Source: Cyrtodaria siliqua (taxonomy: Eukaryota > Mollusca > Bivalvia > Adapedonta > Hiatellidae). Taken from it: a stretch of 64,000 bases of DNA. This document shows, piece by piece, positions 56,939 to 64,000 of the stretch (the stretch's first letter is position 1; each line of letters starts with the position of its first letter). The stretch covers positions 62,001 through 126,000 of the forward strand of contig JAWPHD010007117.1 of assembly GCA_037043455.1 (NCBI GenBank), given 5' to 3'. Made by a program: the position numbers and the translations under genes. The notes beneath the pieces are model-generated. The model was given only the letters and a program-made list of their open reading frames with translations, was not told where the DNA came from and searched no databases.

Positions 56939-57578
56939 ATGTTTCATACAATTTCAAACATAGACAACTCTATTAATTTACAACAGTATATCGATAATAG
57001 AGATGGATCTAAGCGCGTTGGATTAAAAAGTTTTACATACACTATCGGTTGGTATAATATTATTCATGAAACCGCAAAGACAAGAAACCCAGACAAAACA
57101 TTTTCCAGGTGGACTCTATAACATTCCATACTTAGCAAAAAAGTTTAAAAAGCTAGATGAAAATATTATCCTGGACAGTATTGAGCAAATTGGTACAGCC
57201 ATTATAGATACGTCAATAGAGACACGAATGTCAAGCGGTCTTTCAAAAATGCTGGGATTCAAGGACAGAAAATGGTTAACAGGTACTACTTTAGGAGATT
57301 ACCCAATTGATTTAGCTCCTTATAAACAGCTATATGTTCATCTGAAACAAGTTAACACAAGTAGTAATTATTTCAATGGTGCACCAAGCACTATTATAGG
57401 TGTTGTACCTGTAGTAAATAAGCAGTTTGGAGATATAGTATATACAAATTTTTATCCTGAATATCACTGTCTTATGAATGGTGCAATTACTGAATTGAAA
57501 ATAGAAGTTAGAGATGAGTATGGCAACAAGATATTTAATCACGGTTTGCCTATGAGTTGTGTTTTAGAAATTATTTAA
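56939..57578 (+). pseudogene. Minor capsid (penton-like) protein candidate, one frameshift
   Basis: It starts at the ATG 56939-56941 in MFHTISNIDNS, directly after TATATATATTAAAAAAA. A 1-nt frameshift in a T run near 57104 separates the first about 55 codons from the remaining open frame to 57578. The C-terminal half contains LYVHLKQVNTSSNYFNGAP, NKQFGDIVYTNFYPEYHCL and ELKIEVRDEYG, alternating beta strands that fit a single jelly roll. Position, size (about 212 codons) and this fold pattern point to the minor capsid or penton base of Polintons. The next gene starts 26 bp downstream on the same strand. Confidence 0.7.
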
Positions 57579-57603
57579 AAATTATATTTTTATAAAAAAA
57601 ACG

Positions 57604-58101
57604 ATGAGTATATTTGGACCACCAAGCCCTAAAAAAACAGAAGACTTAGAGGCTTTGATAAATAATGTTCAAGATTTATATAGACGAATTGTGCCTTTTG
57701 TTAACCAGTTTAATCATTTGAAAGATAGAATTGATAATCTTAAATATGGGATTATAACAATATTTGCAGAGGCTAAGGGCCCACTTGTGTTGAATAGAAT
57801 ACTCTCATTTGGTAATGGTGGGGCAGAATCAAATGTGGGGCATGTAATGACACGCCGTGGACGGATTATGGGAATAGGTTTAGCATGTGAACGATTAGTT
57901 GGTGACGTAACTGTAATAGTTTCTGTCAATGGTGTTGAACAACCAAATTATGGCATAACGCTTCACATCATCCCACGCAATCATGATAACTTTGATAAAC
58001 CTTTAGAAATTGGTGCTGGTTCTGTTGTTAACTTTGTATGCAAGGTTGCTAACGCTACCGCTGTAAATACGGTGGCATCATTATTAATTGAATTAATTTA
58101 A
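57604..58101 (+). CDS. Beta-rich protein with N-terminal coiled coil (165 aa)
   Basis: Intact. A Pro-rich start (MSIFGPPSPKK) is followed by a predicted trimer-type coiled coil (about residues 15-50) and then a beta-rich domain with TRRGRIMGIGLACERL, DVTVIVSVNG and AGSVVNFVCK. It ends in SLLIELI. A coiled stalk followed by a compact beta head is the layout of short fibres or spikes, so a capsid-decoration or attachment role is a reasonable inference. It lies 26 bp after the minor capsid candidate, in line with a penton-fibre pair. Leader: TTTTTATAAAAAAAACG. Confidence 0.6.
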   Translation: MSIFGPPSPKKTEDLEALINNVQDLYRRIVPFVNQFNHLKDRIDNLKYGIITIFAEAKGPLVLNRILSFGNGGAESNVGHVMTRRGRIMGIGLACERLVGDVTVIVSVNGVEQPNYGITLHIIPRNHDNFDKPLEIGAGSVVNFVCKVANATAVNTVASLLIELI

Positions 58102-58122
58102 TTTTTTATTTATTAATAAAAA

Positions 58123-58701
58123 ATGAAGCAACCAACAGCACCAAGTATATATCCTGAGTTGCCAGTGGAAGACGGACAAAATTATAGATTACAAAAGATT
58201 TCAGATATTGAAAAAAAGTTAATAACAGAGCGAGATATACGTCAGTCACTTTATAAAAAATATAAACGTGGTATTAATATTACAGATGGAATTGACACTA
58301 CCTTAATATCTGCAGGTGTTATTATGGCTGGGATTGGATTTGTTGTTCCAGTTTTGTTACCTTTAGAAATAAGAGCAATAGTCTGCGGAGCTACAGGTGT
58401 TTGTATTAATTTTATCAGACGCAAGCTTAATGCAAAAACTCAAAAACATCATGAAATAAAAACTTTGGCAGAGGCTAAGTTAAATAGTATAAAGCTGTTA
58501 ATATCAAAAGCGTTGAGTGATGCACAAATATCTGATCAAGAGTTTAAGATGATTTTAGATGAGTTGGATAAATATTATAGTTTAAAACAGGACACCAAAC
58601 AAAAAAAGGCTAAAATAAGTGAAGCTCAAAAAAAAGAACTAGTAGAGCAGGGAAGAAAGGAAGCAATGGCAACCTTACAAAAAAGTCTAAAAAGTGTGTA
58701 A
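58123..58701 (+). CDS. SLATT-like two-helix membrane protein (192 aa)
   Basis: Intact. A polar N-terminus with SDIEKKLITERDIRQSLYKK precedes two adjacent hydrophobic helices (about residues 58-100, with LISAGVIMAGIGFVVPVLL and IVCGATGVCINFI). A helical charged C-terminal domain follows, with ISDQEFKMILDELDKYY and a Lys-rich end. The layout, coil then helical hairpin then coil, recalls SLATT-type pore-forming domains, but no sequence identity is claimed. It is the last gene before the right terminal repeat. Leader: TTTATTAATAAAAA. I recall similar proteins in cnidarian and molluscan Polintons. Function unknown. Confidence 0.6.
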   Translation: MKQPTAPSIYPELPVEDGQNYRLQKISDIEKKLITERDIRQSLYKKYKRGINITDGIDTTLISAGVIMAGIGFVVPVLLPLEIRAIVCGATGVCINFIRRKLNAKTQKHHEIKTLAEAKLNSIKLLISKALSDAQISDQEFKMILDELDKYYSLKQDTKQKKAKISEAQKKELVEQGRKEAMATLQKSLKSV

Positions 58702-58854
58702 TAAATTGTTTTAGTAATGTGTATGAGTACGATCCACCACCTTTGTATTCAAGATCAAAATATTGTTAATTTGAATGTAATTTTAATAACAAATCAACAC
58801 ATTTGTTTTGTATTAAATAAACATTTTATAATTTTGATAACTTATAAAAAAAAT
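58702..58854. other. AT-rich spacer before the right terminal repeat
   Basis: No gene or notable structure. Confidence 0.5.
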
Positions 58855-59024
58855 TAAACTTGCAATCTTCACTACCCCTATTTTAAAAAAGTTTTAATAA
58901 ATCAAGTAAATCACCATTTCATGGTGATTTATTATATATATGTATTTTGGGTGTTTCTGCTGTAATCAGAGGCGAGCGAAGCGAGACGATGGATTACAGC
59001 AGAACACCCAAAATACATATATAT
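58855..59024 (-). repeat. Right terminal inverted repeat of Polinton, with an extra foldback
   Basis: 58983-59024 is the perfect partner of 44091-44132, and 58855-58881 the partner of 44133-44159. The 101 bp between (58882-58982) are missing at the left end. They hold a hairpin of AAATCACCAT/ATGGTGATTT and a second, inverted copy of the outer 30 or so bases of the terminal repeat (about 58931-58966, one base longer than its partner). The extreme right end therefore folds on itself. Confidence 0.93.
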
Positions 59025-59121
59025 AGGTCTTTGCAAAAGCATCTGATTTTCCATTCGGTCAACCTTATTGGTCACTTAGATGTATTCGATAACTATTTTT
59101 GACAAATGTCGCGACTCATTT

Positions 59122-59592
59122 AGGTGTCAGACCAGTCAGTAAGTACTTGCGGGTCGTAGGGTGCTGAAATAGTTCCTTGAAAAAATCCAAAGTTTCTAGT
59201 TTGCATGTGTTTTTCCCAAGATTAGTTTCTATTTCATTGTTAAATTTAACCTGAGGTTAAAGTAGTATGTCTGTTGTCATAAATAGCAAGTATTTTACTG
59301 TGTTTGTCAGGATTATTTCTTTGGAGAGTACGAGCAGAGAGATTTGGTAGAGATGTGGTTTTGACACATGTTTATTTCAAAATATGCATAGTGTGAATGA
59401 ATGACGCGAAATGTTGAAAAACTCAATCGGTGTTTTTTTCCAGATATGGGACCGTTTGCTAGCCAAATGTGTTTAATACACGGAATAAAATTGTATTTAA
59501 GCGAACGAATATTTTGGAACTTGTGACTGATCTCCAAATATAGCCTATATTGCATTGTGTTCAATGGGCTGATTTTCACCGGTCTGACACCT
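59122..59592. mobile_element. MITE-like element, right copy
   Basis: A 471-bp copy of the element at 42519-42983 in the same orientation, bounded by AGGTGTCAGACC and GGTCTGACACCT. By eye the copies differ at only a small fraction of positions. It starts about 95 bp outside the right Polinton end. Confidence 0.88.
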
Positions 59593-60019
59593 GACATTCG
59601 GCAGCTTCACTCCTGATTTCTCAGGATTTCATCCGCGGTGCGGTAATTTGGTGTGCACAAGCACTACTAAAACATAACGCTTTCTAACTGAATGCGTTCC
59701 TGTGTCAATACAATAATCATCGTTGTTGTTATTTATATTTTGTTTCACTCTTTTTGTTGTTGTTATGTTTATTTTTAGTTTATTCATTTAAAACGGCAGT
59801 ATACAATTTAAAAGCCGGTTCACTTACTGATCAAAGAACTGCAAGTACACATCAAAGAACTATAATAAATTGGTAGGTTTATAAACAATGTAAGGTGAGT
59901 CAGTGCTGTAATGGTTGGCATGTAATGGTTGTCAGTGCTGTAATGGTTGACTGTTCGATTGCCGGCCGCAGTTGATTTCCCGACTGGTAATCAGTGCTGG
60001 ATGATTACCTAACTGGGTA
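59593..60019. other. No supported gene
   Basis: It contains a short direct repeat, GTCAGTGCTGTAATGGTTG (59899 and 59934). Otherwise unassigned. Confidence 0.5.
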
Positions 60020-60415
60020 CTGTTTCCAGCAGTACTAACGTAGAATGCCGGTGGAGGGGTGGGTGGGTTATTGGGTGGGTGATGGGGTGGGGGGGGGGGA
60101 TGTTTTCAACAGTACTAGCCTAGACTGTATTCCGGTGGGGGACTGTTTTCAACAATACTAGCCTAGACTGGAGGCCGGGTGGACTTGATGCCGGGGTGGG
60201 GGGGGGGGGGGGGGGCTGTTTCCAGCAATACTAGCCTATAGTGGACGCCGGGGGACTGTTTCCAGCAATACTAGCCTAGATTGGATGCCGGGGGACTGTT
60301 TCCAGCAGTACTCGCTTAGAATGGACGCCGGGGGGACTGTTTCCAGCAATACTAGCCTATACTGTAGGTGGGACTGTTTCCAGCAGTACTAGCCTAGACT
60401 GGATGCCGTGGGGAG
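60020..60415. repeat. G-rich minisatellite with quadruplex potential
   Basis: Seven or eight imperfect units contain GACTGTTTCCAGCAATACTA, GCCTAGACTGGATGCCGG and a variable G run. Long G tracts lie near 60091-60099 and 60196-60214, and a series of GGGTGGG groups at about 60055-60100 meets the four-G-run pattern of a G-quadruplex on the + strand. Confidence 0.9.
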
Positions 60416-60469
60416 GGGAGTTAAAAGACACCTGCCATGTGATCGACTGGAAGTAAGTTGTTCCATCCA

Positions 60470-61292
60470 TTCCAGGGGTCCGTTTCAATAAGCAACTTAC
60501 GCAAGGTTTCTGACGTAAGTTTTGCGTACGCTCTTCTTACCGTATTTCGAGCGTTTCAATAAAAAAGTAACGCATATACTGGTTGTGTACCAGTTATCGT
60601 CATTCACCAGATTTCGTCATTATCAATAAAACGCTCGATGTTGTAATTATTTTTCGACCCCACTTTACAAATCACTACATACTATCATCAGACGATTGGA
60701 GAGGAAAAAATAGTTTAGAAATGTTAACATACACTCTCAAACCAACTCGTTTACCTATATAAATACCGTTATAAACAAAACACAATCGGGGGTATCACAC
60801 GCTAATGCGCATGCGCAGGAAAATTTCCTTTTAAAATAGCTGACCTTTTACGACGAACCATTGAATCAAGTTGATATGCCCAAAAAACTAAAAGCATGTG
60901 ATAAAAATATGTCAGCCAAGGGAGACAAATAGTTCAAGTCAATCAATCAGTTATTTCCCTTTAAATTAGTGAAGTAAATTACATCCGATACCTACAGTTG
61001 AAAAACCATTTTAAATTGTAGATATATTTTTTTTCTAGATATTTTTTTTGTGTATTCATATGCAGTGGTATGTTTCAATTAATAACTACACACTCTACCG
61101 GCAAAAATATTTATGAGATGACTAGTTTTGATTTAGATATATTAAAGAAACAACATAAAAATGACGATATCTGGTATACAGCCAGTATTTTTTCCAGATT
61201 TGCGTAAGTTTTTGCGTAACTCTACGCAAGCTCTTAGGCTTGCGTAAGTCTTGCGTGAGTGTGAAAAAGAACGCAACTATCGTCAAAACAAG
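60470..61292. other. Probable Harbinger-type element 5' region
   Basis: It begins with GGGGTCCGTTTCAATAAGC and carries inverted and direct GCGTAAG/CTTACGC motifs at both sides (60500-60555 and 61199-61250), then leads into a HARBI1-like reading frame. No gene lies between. Termini and target duplication are not resolved. Confidence 0.4.
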
Positions 61293-61547
61293 ATGGCCGC
61301 ACACTTGCTTTTTGCATTTCGAGCCCGAATTAATCGTCGTGAGCGAGTTTTTCGTGAGCGAACTAATCCACTTCTAACCATGAGAGACAGCGAACTAATA
61401 GCACGTTATCGATTTCCAAGAGCAAGCATAGAAAGTGTCTTCATGTCCGGAGTTTACATCGTCCGGCCTGCTTCATATTTGTTCAGTACGCCTATGGTAG
61501 GCGGATTCAGACTTTCATCGATAAGCGTCCTTTCAAAAATATCTTGA
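61293..61547 (+). pseudogene. PIF/Harbinger (HARBI1-like) transposase N-terminal fragment
   Basis: It starts at MAAHLLFAFRAR and continues with NRRERVFRERTNPLLTMRDSELIARYRFPRASI. This is the characteristic N-terminal region of HARBI1-like nucleases in animals, where the R-x-F-x-x-R-x-NPL and DxELIxRYRFxR spacing is conserved. After about residue 50 the sequence degrades (VFMSGVYIV), probably through a frameshift or an intron boundary, and the catalytic DDE part is absent from the window. Non-functional as it stands; a genuine first exon with a distant continuation is unlikely but not excluded. Confidence 0.65.
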
Positions 61548-61571
61548 TTCTTACTGTCTTGTAGCAGCATG

Positions 61572-61644
61572 TGACGTCAAGTAGGGCTAACTGGTACGTC
61601 ACACGTTAAACATGACGTCATGCGACATTGTAAACATGACGTCA
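61572..61644. promoter_or_regulatory. Three CRE-type TGACGTCA palindromes
   Basis: TGACGTCA occurs at 61572-61579, 61613-61620 and 61637-61644. The last two lie inside a repeated AAACATGACGTCATG unit. They are perfect matches to the CREB/ATF consensus. They lie just after the Harbinger fragment. Whether they act as enhancers is not visible from the sequence. The surrounding 61548-62073 has no gene. Confidence 0.5.
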
Positions 61645-62073
61645 TGTACGTGAACATGCGCTAATTGCTTAGCTGTTTGCAAGTGAAAGTTAGAGGCATG
61701 AAGCGGTCTGGCAATGGGGAAGGTAATGGAAGTATTTTCAGAAACATATAAGTAAAAGGATACTTATCTAATGTATTCTAACATAAAAACAATTCCGGAG
61801 GATCATCAGCTTCCCCGACTCCCAACCCCGCTATGATAAGTTAAACATCGGGCATATCCTGTTATTTGGGCCTAGCTATGTACCTGTAGTCCGGAGTAAA
61901 GGTTTATGTAATTCGTGAACATTAAATAATTTTAAAGTATTGAGCTTCGCGCGAAGCGAAGCCCCGAACATTAAATAAAACGAAGCCCACAGTCACGAGT
62001 CGCCACGTTTTTCTATTCCGTGGTTGATCTTTGTTGACATTTGTAAAGGGAACTGCATGTTATACAGAATAGA

Positions 62074-62390
62074 TTCAAGATTCAAGATTCTTTATTAAGT
62101 AACGTAAACACTACAATGTTTCTTGTTACGTGATACAATGAATAATATTATATACAACAGTCAGTCATGAAAAGTATGTGCATATACATGAAGGCAATGA
62201 GCAAAACATGATTTATACGGAAAAGGTATACAAACAGATATTGTACGTGAGGTTGTACTAAGTACATTGAAAAAAATAATAGAACAATGCAATGTGTATG
62301 TATGTACATATATACATATTAAAATATCATGAAGAACGTTAAAGCATATAGATGTGCAAAAGATGGTGTAGTATTTACTTTAGGTGAGAT
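62074..62390 (-). mobile_element. LINE 3' UTR and short-repeat tail
   Basis: Downstream of the LINE frame stop, an AT-rich untranslated region ends in about three copies of a 7-8 bp AATCTTGA-type repeat (62076-62100), the usual sort of simple-repeat tail left by target-primed reverse transcription. The flank beyond it is unrelated DNA. Confidence 0.65.
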
Positions 62391-64000
62391 TTACAGTACA
62401 TTTTCATGACGATTAACTATGTTTTGTCGAATAATTGTCGCTTGATATACATGTACAAATTTACAAAGTTTTGAGATAACAGAAAAAGTAACAGACTGCA
62501 TTAGCTCAATAAATTTATAAACGCTTGGTCTAACAAAGTAACGTGATTTAATATATTGTTTTCGAATGTCAGTGTATGCTAGACATATACAAATAAAGTG
62601 GTATTCGTCTTCTAGATCACCAGAATTGCAAATTAAACAGTAGCGTTGATCATGGTCGATTCTGTTAACACCATAACGACCTGTTTCAATCCGCAGTTGA
62701 TGCGAAGACAGTCTTACCTTAGTAAGTGCAATACGAAATTTCTGTGGTATTTTTACGAGATAATACTCATAATTGAAAGTGGTCTTAAATAGTCTGTATG
62801 TACACAAAGATCGACTGTTATTAACAGTAGTATACCATGATTGAACAAATTGATCGATTATTCTTTGCTTGAACAAAAGATGAAAAGTAAGTAAATTACC
62901 ACCATTTGGGTTGTTCCATACATAAGAAAAACCGGTATCATTTAACAATGTTTTGACACGAGAAACCCAATTAGTTTTACCCCTATGACAGTCGAATGTT
63001 AATGACTTGTACAAATGTTGTAAAATGATATTGTCAGATCTAACAATTTTGCACCAATACTTAACAATACGGACATATCTATTAACATACATAGGATATC
63101 TACATAACTCACCATATATAGCAGCATTACAAGTAGATTGTTTTACATGCAACAGAGATTTAAGAAACTTTAGATGAATTCTTTCAATTTCTTTACTTTT
63201 ACTAAATCCCCATATTTCACAAGCTTAATTTAATACAGAGCTAACGAAGGCATCAAATAGCTGACATATTGTACTAGGTTTCAGTGAATACTTACGTATA
63301 TTAACAAGTAAAGTATTTAGTGCTTTTAAACCTTTACCAGCTAATGTTTCTTGGTTTAAATAATAATTACCTGTATAATTAAAGACAGTACCAAGATAAT
63401 TGAAATTGTCTACCGTTTCCATTGGTATATTATCGTAAGTCCATTTCTCGTCATTTTTGATTGGACCTCGTTTTCTAAAAACAACAATTTTACTTTTATC
63501 GGGATTTACTTGTAGTCCCCAATTACTGCAATAAGAATGTAGAAGATCTAAACTTTTTTGGAGGTCATTGGGTGATTTACCTACTATCACCATGTCATCG
63601 GCAAATAGCATAAGAATAAAAGAAATATCATCAAGATTTATACCAGAATTAACATCATTCATTAAAAATAGTTCTATATCTTCTAGAAATAGTGAAAATA
63701 ATATCGGAGACATTAACTCCCCTTGTTTTAAGCCAACCGAGCACTCAAAATAGTCTGAATATGTTTTACAGCCTCTCACGCGGGCTTTAACTTTAGAATA
63801 CATGTCACGAATTACTCGTAGAAGTTTACCCCTTAAACCTAAATTATACAGTTTATACCAGAGCCCGTTGCGATAAATACTATCAAATGCCTTTTTAAAA
63901 TCTATGAATGCACACGCTAGGCGACCATTTTCATTAAGGATTTTAGTAACAATGGCATTAAGCACAAATATTGCATCAGTAGTAGAGCGATGTTTTCTAA
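62391..64000 (-). pseudogene. LINE reverse transcriptase, truncated by window edge, one stop
   Basis: The frame enters from the right edge and stays open except for one TAA at 63225-63227. RT motifs in order are STTDAIF, AFIDFKKAFDSI, GLKQGELMSPILFSLF, LMLFADDMVIVG (the active-site ADD, near 63600) and GLQVNPDKSK with FNYLG. The C-terminal domain contains CLICNSGDLEDEYHFICIC, a CX2C-type zinc motif that many LINEs carry after the RT. The protein would copy element RNA at a nicked target. The single stop suggests a young insertion. The endonuclease part lies outside the window. The clade (CR1, Jockey, I or RTE) cannot be decided by eye. Confidence 0.92.

Larger units (their letters stand above)
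44091..59024. mobile_element. Nearly complete Polinton/Maverick element, 14.9 kb
   Basis: It is defined by a perfect 42-bp terminal inverted repeat (44091-44132 and 58983-59024). An inner 27-bp inverted pair (44133-44159 and 58855-58881) supports it. The direct repeat AGGTC lies outside both ends (44086-44090, 59025-59029), or TAGGTC if one end base is counted as shared. This fits the 6-bp target duplication known for Polintons. Between the ends lie PolB, integrase, packaging ATPase, major capsid and probable minor capsid genes plus about ten small or structural genes, on both strands and with almost no spacing. PolB, integrase, capsid, the minor capsid candidate and one structural gene carry lesions; the others are open. 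No cysteine protease gene was found. Confidence 0.95.

Noticed and set aside
42735..59597. Open frames of 88 and 94 codons at 42735-43001 and 59313-59597 with similar peptides
   Set aside because: They are the same place in two copies of the MITE-like element. No domain is visible, and peptide similarity follows from DNA identity.

Overview
The window looks like AT-rich animal nuclear DNA, most likely from a bivalve or another mollusc. This is inferred from the mix of repeats: Penelope-like and LINE retroelements, tRNA-derived SINEs, long satellites, and Polinton/Maverick (adintovirus-like) large DNA transposons. I could not support any ordinary host protein gene. Almost everything legible is mobile or viral-derived.

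Layout. 1-2.5 kb: a 20-bp minisatellite edge, relics of two small Polinton-type genes, then featureless DNA. 2.5-9.8 kb: a badly decayed adintovirus-like element on the + strand, with a coiled-coil protein, integrase, basic protein, major capsid protein and hydrophobic membrane-active peptides. It is broken by a Penelope-like RT fragment and other insertions, and its integrase piece occurs twice. 10.3-12.4 kb: the 20-bp minisatellite again, interrupted by a structured repeat module. 13.8-24.3 kb: about 10.5 kb of a 58-bp satellite. 24.3-26.3 kb: LINE, Penelope and foldback fragments. 29.8-30.0 kb: a SINE with clear target-site duplications. 30.3-36.4 kb: a second decayed Polinton-like element with protein-primed DNA polymerase B, a tandem-duplicated small gene and a zinc-ribbon gene. 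42.5-59.6 kb: a nearly complete third Polinton. 60-64 kb: a G-rich minisatellite, a Harbinger transposase fragment and a LINE that runs off the window end.

The third Polinton (44091-59024, 14.9 kb) is the main object. It has a perfect 42-bp terminal inverted repeat, a 5-6 bp target duplication, and genes for a Cys-rich protein, PolB, retroviral-type integrase, A32/FtsK-type packaging ATPase, double-jelly-roll major capsid, probable minor capsid and about ten accessory or structural proteins. PolB carries three frameshifts, a stop and a SINE insertion. Integrase and capsid each carry a single stop. Several other genes are fully open, so it died recently. PolB and integrase would handle replication and integration; ATPase, capsid and membrane proteins would build particles. 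I see no adenain-type protease in it.

Most intriguing are a mobile, hairpin-bearing repeat module present in four copies (one with a demonstrable empty site and one with a compensatory hairpin change), an A-tract/TATA leader before nearly every gene of the intact element, and several conserved but unnamed Polinton accessory families.
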